Origin: Streptomyces nitrosporeus
GTDB lineage: Bacteria; Actinomycetota; Actinomycetes; Streptomycetales; Streptomycetaceae
Direction of reading: 5' to 3'
DNA: 64,000 nt
Assembly: GCF_008704555.1 (NCBI RefSeq)
Contig: NZ_CP023702.1
Location: forward strand, 1,798,001-1,862,000
Every line of letters starts with the position of its first letter. Positions within the stretch are counted from its first letter, which is position 1. Both the position numbers and the translations under genes were made by a program. The notes beneath the pieces were generated by a model, which was not told the DNA's origin, searched no databases, and saw nothing but the letters and a program-made list of their open reading frames with translations. Below are positions 17,851-26,041 of the stretch, in pieces.

Positions 17851-19245
17851 TCAGTGGTGCGGGGCGTCGCGCGGGACGGTGACGGTCACGCGCAGGCCGT
17901 GGGGTTCGTGCGGGGCGTAGCCGATCGATCCGCCGCCCGCGGTGAGGAGCGCGCGTGAGATGGACAGGCCCAGGCCCGATCCCTTGACGTTCTGGTGCCG
18001 GCCGCTGCGCCAGAACCGGTCGCCGACGCGTTCCATCTCCTGCTCCGTCAGCCCGGGGCCGCGGTCGGCGACGACCACCGTCGCCCCGGTGCCGTCACTG
18101 CCCGCGGCGACCTCGACCTCCTCACCGGGGGGCGTGAACTTCAGGGCGTTGTCGATGACCGCGTCCAGTGCGCTGGAGAGGGCGACCGGGTCGGCCCAGC
18201 CGGTCACGGCGGGCACGCCGCCCTGGGTGAGCCGTACGCCCTTCTCCTCGGCCAGCGGGCGCCAGGAGGCGACGCGTTCCGCGGCGAGTGCCGCGATGTC
18301 GACGAGCTGGAGGTCGGCCGCGGTGTGTTCGGCCAGCGCCAGGTCCAGCAGGTCGTCCAGGACCTGGGCGAGCCGCTTGCCCTCCGTGCGCACGGAGGCG
18401 ATCTCCTCGTTCCCCTCGGGCAGTTCCAGGGCGAGCAGTTCGATCCGCAGCAGCAGTGCGGCCAGCGGGTTGCGCAGCTGGTGGGAGGCGTCGGCGACGA
18501 AGGCCCGCTGCTGTTCCAGCACGTCCTCGACGTTGTCGGCCATCTCGTTGAAGGAGCGGGCCAGCCGCCGGAGTTCCGGGGGGCCGCCGGAGGCCACGAC
18601 GCGTGAGCGCATCCGCCCGCTGGCGATGTCGTGGGCGGCCGCGTCCAGGGTCCGCACGGGCAGCAGGACCCATCCGGTGAGGCGGAACGCGGCGCCCAGG
18701 GCGACCAGCATCGCGGCGCTCTCGCCGAGGGCGATGAGCAGCCATCCGCGCAGGGTCCGCGCACGCATCCCGCCGGTGGGCGAGTCGGTCACCACGACCG
18801 CCACCACGTCGCCGTCCCGTACCACCGGGGAGGCGACGACGATCCGCCCGTCCTGCCAGGGCCAGACCTGGGGCGGGTCGTGCGAACGGCGCCCGAGCAG
18901 TGCTTCCTTGAACGCCTCGCGCCCCTCCCCCTCGGCCGGTACGGACCAGGAGGCGGGTGCCTTGGCGAGGGCCTCGTCGTCCCGGTAGAAGACGCCGGCC
19001 CTGATCCCGTACACCGACGCGTAGGCCTCTAGTTCGGTCTGGAGGATGCGCTGCCGTTCGTCGGTGCCCTCCAGCGGTTCGCTGACGAACTGGGCGAGCG
19101 CGGCGAAGCGCGCGGTGTCGTCGATCCGGTCGATGACCACGCGCTGCTGTTCCGCCGCGGCGACCCGCACGGCGAGCGGGAAACCGAGCGCGAGCAGGAC
19201 GGCGGCCATCAGGACGATGAGCAGGGGCAGCAGACGGGTACGCAC
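17851..19245 (-). CDS. gluK: sensor histidine kinase next to gluABCD (GluK-type)
   Basis: A 464-residue membrane kinase. TM1 is about 7-28, an extracytoplasmic domain about 30-165, TM2 about 167-189, HAMP about 190-244, the phospho-acceptor H255 in FVADASHQLRNPL, then the HATPase with the N box DNALKFT and GSGLGLSISRALL. The start is the GTG at 19243-19245, 14 bp after the regulator stop; the frame stays open further upstream but that part overlaps the regulator. Its position beside gluABCD matches the GluR-GluK pair reported in S. coelicolor, where it senses glutamate and controls gluABCD. I infer the name from position and domain type only. Confidence 0.75.
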   Translation of the reverse strand: MRTRLLPLLIVLMAAVLLALGFPLAVRVAAAEQQRVVIDRIDDTARFAALAQFVSEPLEGTDERQRILQTELEAYASVYGIRAGVFYRDDEALAKAPASWSVPAEGEGREAFKEALLGRRSHDPPQVWPWQDGRIVVASPVVRDGDVVAVVVTDSPTGGMRARTLRGWLLIALGESAAMLVALGAAFRLTGWVLLPVRTLDAAAHDIASGRMRSRVVASGGPPELRRLARSFNEMADNVEDVLEQQRAFVADASHQLRNPLAALLLRIELLALELPEGNEEIASVRTEGKRLAQVLDDLLDLALAEHTAADLQLVDIAALAAERVASWRPLAEEKGVRLTQGGVPAVTGWADPVALSSALDAVIDNALKFTPPGEEVEVAAGSDGTGATVVVADRGPGLTEQEMERVGDRFWRSGRHQNVKGSGLGLSISRALLTAGGGSIGYAPHEPHGLRVTVTVPRDAPHH

Positions 19246-19259
19246 CGGTGCCGGGGGCC

Positions 19260-19952
19260 TCAGAGGGAGGACGGGACGAGCCGGTAGCCGACGCCCCGTA
19301 CGGTCTCGATCAGGGCGGGCAGGCGCAGCTTCGACCGCAGGGACGCCACGTGCACCTCCAGGGTGCGCCCGGTCCCCTCCCAGCTGGTGCGCCACACCTC
19401 GCTGATGATCTGCTCGCGCCGGAAGACCACGCCGGGGCGCTGGGCGAGCAGGGCGAGCAGGTCGAACTCCTTGCGCGTGAGCTGGACCTCCTGACCGTCG
19501 ACGCTCACCTTCCGGGTGGGCAGCTCGATACGGACCGGGCCGAAGGCGAGGGCCGCGAGGGGGTTCGGCCCGGTCTCCTCGCCGGCCGTCCTGCGCCGGG
19601 CCACGGCGTGGATCCGGGCGAGGAGTTCACCGGTGTCGTAGGGCTTGACGACGTAGTCGTCGGCGCCGAGGTTCAGGCCGTGGATGCGCGAACGGACGTC
19701 GGCCCGCGCGGTCACCATGATCACGGGGGTGCTGGAGCGCTTGCGGATCTTCCCGCACACCTCGTAGCCGTCCTGGTCGGGCAGCCCGAGGTCCAGGAGC
19801 ACCACACCGAAGGGGTCCTGTCCGGCGGGCAGCAGCGCCTGCAGCGCCTCCTCGCCGTTGCGGGCGTGCACGACCTGGAAACCGTGCCGTGCCAGTACGG
19901 CGGAGAGGGCCGCCGCGACGTGGTCGTCGTCCTCGACGAGCAGCAGTCTCAT
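19260..19952 (-). CDS. gluR: OmpR-family response regulator next to gluABCD (GluR-type)
   Basis: A 230-residue regulator. The receiver domain has D8/D9, phospho-acceptor D54 in VVLLDLGLP and K103 in VVKPYD. The winged-helix domain (about 130-228) includes LTRKEFDLLALLAQRPGVVFRREQI and RTLEVHVASLRSKL. ATG start at 19950-19952. It is divergent from gluA over a 286-bp gap containing direct and inverted repeats that could be its sites. The downstream kinase gene follows after 14 bp, so the two form one transcript. Confidence 0.78.
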   Translation of the reverse strand: MRLLLVEDDDHVAAALSAVLARHGFQVVHARNGEEALQALLPAGQDPFGVVLLDLGLPDQDGYEVCGKIRKRSSTPVIMVTARADVRSRIHGLNLGADDYVVKPYDTGELLARIHAVARRRTAGEETGPNPLAALAFGPVRIELPTRKVSVDGQEVQLTRKEFDLLALLAQRPGVVFRREQIISEVWRTSWEGTGRTLEVHVASLRSKLRLPALIETVRGVGYRLVPSSL

Positions 19953-20056
19953 GTCCCCTCCTCTCCACCTCGCGTACGCACGGACGTCGAGATTACGCGG
20001 GACGATGCGTACAGGGCATCCACGCCGATGACGGCGCCCGAGTCAAGCCCCTCCCG

Positions 20057-20087
20057 GTTACCACCGGGTTTCCGTTATCCACCCGGT
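20057..20087. promoter_or_regulatory. direct repeat in gluR-gluA intergenic region (candidate regulator site)
   Basis: GTTACCACCGGGT (20057-20069) is repeated as GTTATCCACCCGGT (20074-20087), a 17-bp centre-to-centre direct repeat. OmpR-family regulators usually bind such tandem half-sites. It lies about 90 bp upstream of the proposed gluA promoter and within the gluR upstream region. Confidence 0.45.
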
Positions 20088-20173
20088 ACGCCGGATCGCG
20101 GGCCGTGGCGTCCCGTTCACGCGGTGTGTCCGGCTGAGGCCGGATCGTTATGCTCAATTTCCGCTCAGATGTA

Positions 20174-20203
20174 ATGACGCTGGTAGCACTGCGTCACTAG
20201 GGT
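20174..20203 (+). promoter_or_regulatory. candidate gluA promoter with inverted repeat
   Basis: ATGACG (20174-20179) and TAGGGT (20198-20203) are separated by 18 bp and form a reasonable -35/-10 pair 36 bp upstream of the gluA ATG. The spacer contains a perfect inverted repeat TGACGC-N10-GCGTCA (20175-20196), so a bound dimer would sit on the promoter. Confidence 0.5.
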
Positions 20204-20238
20204 CCTTGCCTAACCGAGGAGGACGGAGCAAGAAGCCG

Positions 20239-21024
20239 ATGAGCGGAGTTTCAGTGACCAAGGCCGCCCACGACGCCGCGCCCGCGGGAGACGACCTTGT
20301 CGTACTGAGCAACGTCAACAAGCACTTCGGCGCGCTGCATGTGCTCCAGGACATCGATCTGACCATCGCCCGTGGCGAGGTCGTCGTCGTCATCGGGCCC
20401 TCCGGGTCCGGGAAGTCCACGCTGTGCCGCACGATCAACCGCTTGGAGACGATCGACTCGGGCGCGATCACGATCGACGGCAGGCCGCTGCCCCAGGAGG
20501 GCAGGGAGCTGGCCAGGCTGCGTGCCGATGTCGGCATGGTCTTCCAGTCGTTCAATCTCTTCGCGCACAAGACGGTGCTCGAGAACGTGATGCTGGGCCA
20601 GGTCAAGGTCCGCAGGACGGACAAGGCGACCGCCGAGTCGAAGTCCCGGGCGCTGCTCGACCGGGTGGGCGTCGGGGCCCAGGCCGACAAGTACCCGGCG
20701 CAGCTCTCCGGCGGCCAGCAGCAGCGTGTCGCGATCGCGCGCGCGCTGGCGATGGACCCCAAGGTGATGCTCTTCGACGAGCCCACGTCGGCGCTCGACC
20801 CGGAGATGATCAACGAGGTGCTCGAGGTCATGCAGCAGCTGGCCCGGGAGGGGATGACGATGGTCGTCGTCACCCACGAGATGGGCTTCGCCCGCTCGGC
20901 CGCCAACCGCGTCGTCTTCATGGCGGACGGAAAGATCGTCGAAGAGGCCGTGCCGGACCAGTTCTTCAGCGCCCCGCGCAGCGACCGGGCCAAGGACTTC
21001 CTGTCGAAGATCCTTCACCACTGA
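20239..21024 (+). CDS. gluA: glutamate ABC importer ATP-binding protein
   Basis: Cytoplasmic ATPase of the glutamate uptake system, 261 residues. Walker [10 protein letters not shown] 53-61, Q loop [14 protein letters not shown] about 101-114, signature LSGGQQQR 157-164, Walker B VMLFDEP 177-183 and the switch histidine in [10 protein letters not shown]. This is the standard polar amino-acid ATPase layout. I use the ATG at 20239, preceded by GGAG; an in-frame start at 20206 would add 11 residues. It is the first gene of gluABCD, all rightwards. Confidence 0.95.
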   Translation: MSGVSVTKAAHDAAPAGDDLVVLSNVNKHFGALHVLQDIDLTIARGEVVVVIGPSGSGKSTLCRTINRLETIDSGAITIDGRPLPQEGRELARLRADVGMVFQSFNLFAHKTVLENVMLGQVKVRRTDKATAESKSRALLDRVGVGAQADKYPAQLSGGQQQRVAIARALAMDPKVMLFDEPTSALDPEMINEVLEVMQQLAREGMTMVVVTHEMGFARSAANRVVFMADGKIVEEAVPDQFFSAPRSDRAKDFLSKILHH

Positions 21025-21088
21025 CGGCCCGTGCCCTGATGGTGCGTCAGTTCTGACCACAACGACCCACGACACGAGGATTGTTCAC

Positions 21089-22012
21089 ATGAAGCTCCGT
21101 AAGTCGGCCGCGCTCGCGGCCATCGCCGTCCTCGCCCTGACCGCGACCGCGTGCGGCGGCAAGGAGGGCTCGGCCGGCGACAAGCCGTCCGGCGTGAAGC
21201 CCGGCTCCTCCCAGGCTCCCGAACTCCCCACCTACACCGTCGCCACCGGTGTCGACCTGGACTCGCCGGTCTTCAAGGAGGCGAAGGAGCGCGGCAAGCT
21301 GATCATCGGCGCCAAGGCCGACCAGCCGTACCTGGGCTTCGAGGACCAGTCGACCAAGGAGCGGTCGGGCTTCGACGTCGAGATCGCCAAGATGATCGCG
21401 GCGGACCTCGGCTTCTCCGAGAAGCAGATCGAGTGGAAGACCGTCGACTCCGGCATCCGCGAGACGGCGATCTCCAAGGGCCAGGTCGACTACTTCGTCG
21501 GCACGTACACGATCAACGACGAGCGCAAGAAGCAGGTCGGCTTCGCGGGCCCGTACTACAAGGCGGGTGCCGACCTGCTGGTCCGCAAGGACGAGACGGC
21601 CATCACCGGCAAGGACGCGGTGAAGGGCAAGAAGGTCTGCTCGATCGTCGGCTCCACGCCGCTCCAGGAGATCAAGAAGCCCGAGTACGGTGCCGAGGTC
21701 GTCGAGCTGGCGAAGTACTCGGACTGCGTGCAGCAGCTCCTGACCAAGCAGGTCGACGCCGTCACCACGGACGACTCGATCCTCAAGGGCTACGCCGCCG
21801 CCAACTCCGGCAAGCTCAAGGTCGTCGGCAAGCCGTTCACCGAGGAGCCCTACGGTGTCGGCCTGAGCAAGGACGACAAGGAGCTCCGCGAGGCGATCAA
21901 CACCTCGCTGGAGAACCACGTCAAGGACGGCACGTACAAGAAGATCTACGAGGCGACGCTGGGCCTGTCCGGTTCGGAGTACACCGAGCCGCCGGCCATC
22001 GAGCGCTACTGA
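21089..22012 (+). CDS. gluB: glutamate-binding lipoprotein
   Basis: A 307-residue family 3 solute-binding protein. The lysine-containing signal sequence ends in LTATACGG, making Cys22 the lipid anchor. SERKLIIG-like SBP features are visible: GKLIIGAKADQPYLGFEDQSTKERSGFDVEIAKMIA, TVDSGIRETAISKGQVDYFVGTYTINDERK and GKKVCSIVGSTPLQEIKK. The ATG at 21089 follows GAGGA. It captures glutamate outside the membrane for GluCD. A stable hairpin in the 142-bp gap to gluC could allow gluB to be made in excess. Confidence 0.95.
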   Translation: MKLRKSAALAAIAVLALTATACGGKEGSAGDKPSGVKPGSSQAPELPTYTVATGVDLDSPVFKEAKERGKLIIGAKADQPYLGFEDQSTKERSGFDVEIAKMIAADLGFSEKQIEWKTVDSGIRETAISKGQVDYFVGTYTINDERKKQVGFAGPYYKAGADLLVRKDETAITGKDAVKGKKVCSIVGSTPLQEIKKPEYGAEVVELAKYSDCVQQLLTKQVDAVTTDDSILKGYAAANSGKLKVVGKPFTEEPYGVGLSKDDKELREAINTSLENHVKDGTYKKIYEATLGLSGSEYTEPPAIERY

Positions 22013-22063
22013 TCCGCACGGCCGACGCCGATCCCCGCCACCGCCGCCCCGCGCGCCGGTGAG

Positions 22064-22109
22064 GCGTCCCGTACGCCGCCGTCCCTGAGGGCGGCGGGGT
22101 ACGGGGCGC
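22064..22109 (+). terminator. gluB-gluC intercistronic hairpin (attenuation or mRNA stabiliser)
   Basis: A near-perfect stem of about 20 bp (gcgtcccgtacgccgccgtc from 22064, partner ending at 22109, three mismatches or wobbles) with a short loop. Such hairpins after binding-protein genes usually act as partial terminators or block 3' decay. Confidence 0.7.
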
Positions 22110-22154
22110 CCCTTCCCCTGCCCTGATGCCGCTGACCGCCGACGCGGAGACCTC

Positions 22155-22802
22155 ATGAACGTATTGCTCGACAACTTCCCAGAGTTCCGCGACGGCTTCA
22201 TAGGAACCGTGTCGATCACCGCCGTCAGCTCGGTTATCGCTCTGGTCCTGGGCGTCGTCATCGCCGGCTTCCGGGTTTCGCCCGTACCGCCGCTGCGAGT
22301 GTTCGGCACCGCCTGGGTGACCCTGCTGCGCAACACCCCGCTGACCCTGCTCTTCCTGATCTTCTTCTTCGTCGTACCGGAGATCCTCTTCCCGGGCATG
22401 AGCCCCTTCCTGCTCGGCTCGCTCGCGCTCGGCTTCTACACCTCCTCCTTCGTGTGCGAGGCGGTCCGTTCGGGCATCAACACGGTCCCGCTGGGGCAGG
22501 CCGAGGCCGCGCGTTCCATCGGTATGACCTTCGCCCAGACGCTGCGGATGGTGGTGCTCCCCCAGGCGACCCGCACCGTGATCCCGCCGCTGAGCAGCAT
22601 CTTCATCGCGCTGACCAAGAACTCGGCGATCGCCGGGGCCTTCAGCGTCACCGAACTCTTCGGCTGGCAGAAGCTGATGAGTGACAGGGGTTACGAGATC
22701 ACCCCCGTCTTCATCTGGGTGGCCCTCGGCTACCTGGTCGTCACCTTTGTCATCAGCGGTCTGTTCCGGCTGCTCGAACGCCGTATGGAGGTCGCCCGAT
22801 GA
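22155..22802 (+). CDS. gluC: glutamate ABC importer permease
   Basis: A 215-residue HisM/ArtQ-type inner-membrane subunit with about five transmembrane helices. The coupling-helix EAA motif reads EAARSIGMTFAQTLRMVVLPQA, and TLLFLIFFFVVPEIL and SSIFIALTKNSAIAGAFSVTELF are typical. ATG start at 22155. Its stop overlaps the gluD start (ATGA), so the two permeases are translationally coupled and likely form the GluC-GluD heterodimer. Confidence 0.95.
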   Translation: MNVLLDNFPEFRDGFIGTVSITAVSSVIALVLGVVIAGFRVSPVPPLRVFGTAWVTLLRNTPLTLLFLIFFFVVPEILFPGMSPFLLGSLALGFYTSSFVCEAVRSGINTVPLGQAEAARSIGMTFAQTLRMVVLPQATRTVIPPLSSIFIALTKNSAIAGAFSVTELFGWQKLMSDRGYEITPVFIWVALGYLVVTFVISGLFRLLERRMEVAR

Positions 22803-23704
22803 GTGCCAGCGTTCTCTACGACGCCCCCGGCCCCAAGGCCGTCGTCCGCAACCGCGTCTACGCGGTCGTCGGGAGCCTCGCGATCCTCGCCCTGATCGGC
22901 GTCAGCGTCATGCGGCTGGCCGACAAGGGGCACCTCGCCCCCGAGATGTGGGACATCTTCAACTACGCGGGCATCCGGCAGAACATCGCCGACGCCGTCC
23001 TCGCCACGCTCAAGGTGTTCGCCCTGGCGGCGGTCGGTTCCCTGGTGCTCGGTGTGGTGCTCGCGATCGCCCGGCTCTCCGAGCACCGGCCGGTCCGCTG
23101 GCTGGCCACCGCGTTCATCGAGGTGTTCCGGTCCATCCCGCTGCTGATCACGATCTACGCCGTCTGGGTCGGCTTCCTGACCGACTACTCGATGTGGGCG
23201 CTGGCCGCGGGCCTGTCGGTCTACAACGGCTGTGTCCAGGCCGAGGTGCTGCGTGCCGGCATCAACTCGGTGCCCAAGGGGCAGGGTGAGGCCGCTTACG
23301 CCCTGGGGATGAGCAAGACCCAGGTGATGGCGGGGGTGCTGATCCCGCAGGCCGTCCGCGCGATGCTGCCGACGATCATCAGCCAGCTCGTGGTGACCCT
23401 CAAGGACACCTCGCTCGGCTTCATCATCCTGTACCCGGAGCTGCTGCAGACCGCGCGTCTGATCGCCTCCAACACCCAGGTCAACGGCCAGTACCCGTAC
23501 GTCTCGACGATCGCGGTCATCGGCACCATCTACGTCGCGATGTGTCTGCTGCTGTCGGCGCTCGCCACCTGGATCGAGAAGCGCGGCAGGCGTGCCAAAA
23601 CGGGCATCGTGACGGCCTCGACCGCCGGCCCCACGGAGGCGCCGGGCGCCCTCGGTACCCCGGGCGGGCCGGCCGGCGCACCGGGTCCGGCCTCCAAGGA
23701 CTAG
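22799..23704 (+). CDS. gluD: glutamate ABC importer permease
   Basis: A 301-residue second permease. The EAA motif is EAAYALGMSKTQVMAGVLIPQAVRAMLP, and TLKDTSLGFIILYPEL matches amino-acid permeases. There are about five transmembrane helices followed by a cytoplasmic alanine/glycine/proline tail from about 260. It overlaps gluC by 4 bp and ends the operon; a hairpin terminator begins 25 bp after the stop. Confidence 0.95.
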   Translation: MSASVLYDAPGPKAVVRNRVYAVVGSLAILALIGVSVMRLADKGHLAPEMWDIFNYAGIRQNIADAVLATLKVFALAAVGSLVLGVVLAIARLSEHRPVRWLATAFIEVFRSIPLLITIYAVWVGFLTDYSMWALAAGLSVYNGCVQAEVLRAGINSVPKGQGEAAYALGMSKTQVMAGVLIPQAVRAMLPTIISQLVVTLKDTSLGFIILYPELLQTARLIASNTQVNGQYPYVSTIAVIGTIYVAMCLLLSALATWIEKRGRRAKTGIVTASTAGPTEAPGALGTPGGPAGAPGPASKD

Positions 23705-23728
23705 GAACCGCGCTCTGCGCACCGTCTG

Positions 23729-23756
23729 ACGGCCCGTCGGCTCACCGGCGGGCCGT
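23729..23756 (+). terminator. gluABCD operon terminator
   Basis: A 12-bp stem (acggcccgtcgg at 23729-23740, partner 23745-23756, one wobble) with a CTCA tetraloop, 25 bp after the gluD stop. Confidence 0.8.
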
Positions 23757-23764
23757 CCAGCTGC

Positions 23765-23800
23765 CCGGCTGTCCGGCTGTCCGGCTGTCCGGCTGTCCGG
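23765..23800. repeat. 4.5 tandem copies of CCGGCTGT
   Basis: The octamer CCGGCTGT occurs at 23765, 23773, 23781 and 23789, followed by CCGG, directly after the glu terminator. A simple-sequence repeat of this kind is prone to copy-number change. Confidence 0.9.
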
Positions 23801-24095
23801 AGCCACGCTCCGCCGCCCGGGTCCCCGCCGCGCGCCCTTTCCGCCCGGGCGGAGGGGGCGCGCACCCGGCGCACGGGATGCTCCCGGGCCGGTCCGGCCG
23901 GTCCTTGCCGGGCCGCTCCTCCCGCCCGGGAACCGCGGGCCGGAGCACGACGCCCCGGCCCGGGGCCGACTGTCACTTGACGCAAGCACCGGCAGTGAGT
24001 TGCATACGTTCTGTGACCGCGCCCCGAGCATCCGACCCAGCACCTGTGACGGCCTTCCCGTCCCCGCCGGCCGCACCGCACCGGGGGGTCGCGCC
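23801..24095. other. intergenic region before FAD monooxygenase gene
   Basis: GC-rich non-coding stretch. The only promoter-like element is TTGACG at 23977-23982, followed by an AT-containing TTGCATACGTT around 24000-24010; the -10 match is poor. A TTG at 24000 keeps the downstream frame open and could give a 32-residue longer product. Confidence 0.4.
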
Positions 24096-25832
24096 GTGGA
24101 CCCGGTGATCGTCGTCGGGGCCGGTCCGGTCGGGCTGGCGCTGGCGCTCTCCCTCGCGGATCAGGGGGTTCCCACCGTGCTCCTCGACGAGGGGCCGGGG
24201 AAGGACGAACCGCGTCCGGCCCGCACCGTCGTACTGCGTGAGGACACCGCGGACATGGTGCGGCGGCTCGGCTGCCCGTCGCTGGGCGAGGAGGGGCTGC
24301 GCTGGGCCGGCTGGAGGTCGGTCCGGCGCAAGCAGGTGGTACGCGCCGTCCCGCTGGGCGGGGAGGAGGGCGCCGTACAGCTGCCGGCTCCCCTCCATGT
24401 GCCCCAGCACGCCCTGGCGCAGGGCCTGCGCGCAGCGGCCGGGACGCACGAGCTGGTGCGGATAGTGCCCTTCAGCCGCGTCGACACGCTGGAGCAGGAC
24501 CGGCACGGCGTCACCGTGCACACCAGGGAGCCCGGATCGACCTGGTGGCGCGGAAGCTATCTGGTGGGCTGCGACGGCGCGCGTTCCACGGTCCGCAAGC
24601 TGCTGGACATCAGGTTCCCCGGCCGTACGGCGGTGGAACGGCACGCCGTCGCCGCGCTCCGGGCCGAACTCCCCTGGCCGGGCGAGGCCGTGCTGCACCG
24701 GTCACCGCCCTGGCGTTCGGGCGGTGCCGAGATCACGGCGCGCCCGCTGCCCGACGGTGTCTGGCGTCTGGACTGGCTGCTGCCGCCGCGGGGCGAACTC
24801 GTCACCCCGGACGCCCTGATCACCCGGATCCGCGACACGCTGGAAGGCTGGTGCGGCGACACCCCCGCCTACGAACTGCTCGACACCGGCGTCTACACCC
24901 TGCACCACCGGCTGGCCCGGCGGTGGCGCTCCGAACGGGCCTTCCTGGCCGGGGACGCCGCCCACCTGCTGGGCGCGCTCGGCACCCAGGGGCTGGACGA
25001 AGGGCTCCGGGACGCCGGGAACCTGGCCTGGAAGCTGGCGCACGCCTGGCACCAGGGCGCCTCGGAACTGCTCCTCGACAGTTATCAGGCCGAACGGCGG
25101 GCCGCGGTCGCCTCCCGGCTGCGCGCCGCCGACCAGTCGCTGCCGATACTGCGCGGCGGGGCGGGACTGCGGGCCCTGCTGCCGGGCAGCGCGCGCGGGC
25201 AGGACACCCTGCTGGCCGACGGTCACCTGGGGTGCGGGCCGCTGGGTGCGCCCCCCTCGTACGCGCACTCCCCTCTTTCGCCCCCGCCCGCCGGGGCGCA
25301 CACTTCGGTGTCCACGCCCCCCGGTGCGCCGGTCACCGATGTGAGGGTGACGGCGCCCGACGGGAAGGCCGTACAGCTGCGTGACCGGCTGGACCGCGGA
25401 CGGCTGCTGGTGGTCCTGATCGCGCCGGGGACCGGTGTGTGGGACCGCCGTCACTGGCTGACCGCGGGTGTCATGCCGCGGCTCGTCGAGGCCGTGGACG
25501 CCTTGCCCGTGCGGGCGGAACTCCTGGTCGCCGAGAGCTACCCCGGGGCGACCGCCCACACCGTGCTGCTGGTCCGGCCCGACGGACACCTGGTGGCCGC
25601 TCTCAACGGGGTGCGCCCCGCGGAACTGCTCGCCGCCGCCGACGCGGTGCGCGGTGGCGCCCCCGGGGCGGGCGGGGCACCCGGCACACCGGGGGAGAAG
25701 GCCGCCCAGGAAAGCGACGAGCCGGGCGGCGCGGCCCCGGACGGCACGGGCCAGGAGGGCAGGCGCCCGGAGGGCACGGGTCCGGAAGGCTCAGGTCCGG
25801 AGGGCACGGGCCCTGGTACAGAGGCCGGTTGA
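24096..25832 (+). CDS. FAD-dependent aromatic monooxygenase (PHBH/RdmE-like)
   Basis: A 578-residue flavoprotein hydroxylase. The dinucleotide-binding GAGPVG is at residues 8-13, the DG motif is YLVGCDGARSTVRKLL, and the FAD ribityl motif is LAGDAAHLLGALGTQGLDEGLRDAGNLAWKL. A C-terminal thioredoxin-like domain (about 430-520) and a glycine/proline/glutamate tail of PEGTG-like repeats follow. I use the GTG at 24096, preceded by GGGGGG, which puts the FAD motif at the very N-terminus as is usual. It lies alone after the glu operon, not in a recognisable biosynthetic cluster, so the substrate (a phenol or polyketide) is unknown. Confidence 0.85.
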   Translation: MDPVIVVGAGPVGLALALSLADQGVPTVLLDEGPGKDEPRPARTVVLREDTADMVRRLGCPSLGEEGLRWAGWRSVRRKQVVRAVPLGGEEGAVQLPAPLHVPQHALAQGLRAAAGTHELVRIVPFSRVDTLEQDRHGVTVHTREPGSTWWRGSYLVGCDGARSTVRKLLDIRFPGRTAVERHAVAALRAELPWPGEAVLHRSPPWRSGGAEITARPLPDGVWRLDWLLPPRGELVTPDALITRIRDTLEGWCGDTPAYELLDTGVYTLHHRLARRWRSERAFLAGDAAHLLGALGTQGLDEGLRDAGNLAWKLAHAWHQGASELLLDSYQAERRAAVASRLRAADQSLPILRGGAGLRALLPGSARGQDTLLADGHLGCGPLGAPPSYAHSPLSPPPAGAHTSVSTPPGAPVTDVRVTAPDGKAVQLRDRLDRGRLLVVLIAPGTGVWDRRHWLTAGVMPRLVEAVDALPVRAELLVAESYPGATAHTVLLVRPDGHLVAALNGVRPAELLAAADAVRGGAPGAGGAPGTPGEKAAQESDEPGGAAPDGTGQEGRRPEGTGPEGSGPEGTGPGTEAG

Positions 25833-25852
25833 CGGTACAGAGGCCGATTGAC
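25815..25852. repeat. 19-bp direct repeat carrying duplicated TTGAC
   Basis: GGTACAGAGGCCGGTTGAC (25815-25833) is repeated at 25834-25852 with one change. The first copy contains the monooxygenase TGA stop; the second supplies the -35 of the promoter just downstream. Confidence 0.85.
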
Positions 25853-25876
25853 CGCCGCAGGCGCACATGGTGTACT
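25848..25876 (+). promoter_or_regulatory. promoter for cysteine leader peptide operon
   Basis: TTGACC (25848-25853), a 17-bp spacer and TGTACT (25871-25876) form a strong HrdB-type promoter. The predicted start, about 7 nt further, falls on or next to the leader-peptide ATG at 25884, so the transcript would be leaderless. Confidence 0.65.
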
Positions 25877-25883
25877 CCAGACC

Positions 25884-25970
25884 ATGACCGACACCGATGT
25901 GCGCCTGTGGCGGCGGGTCCATATGGACCTCGTCCGCTATGCGGGCTGCGTGTGTCGTCCGTCCCGCTGA
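25884..25970 (+). CDS. cysteine-containing regulatory leader peptide
   Basis: A 28-codon frame (starts MTDTDVRLWRRVHMDLVRYA, ends with Cys-Val-Cys-Arg-Pro-Ser-Arg) lies between the promoter and the cysteine dioxygenase gene. The MDLxRxxxCxC core is the pattern of the short 'putative leader peptides' common upstream of sulfur genes in Streptomyces and of cysteine-responsive upstream ORFs in mycobacteria. Scarcity or abundance of Cys-tRNA while the CGC-VC-CR region is read would change ribosome position and hence expression of the next gene. An internal ATG at 25923 could also start it. The leader stop is 71 bp before the dioxygenase GTG. No function beyond regulation is expected. Confidence 0.7.
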   Translation: MTDTDVRLWRRVHMDLVRYAGCVCRPSR

Positions 25971-26041
25971 ATCGCCTTCCCCGCGCACCGTGCCGCCTCG
26001 GTACCGGCCGCGCCTCCACGCGAACTCACCGGACGGTTCCT

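Noticed and set aside
23977..24008. Promoter TTGACG ... CATACG before the FAD monooxygenase gene
   Set aside because: The -10 match is poor and the spacing is off (about 20 bp); mentioned only as a weak possibility.
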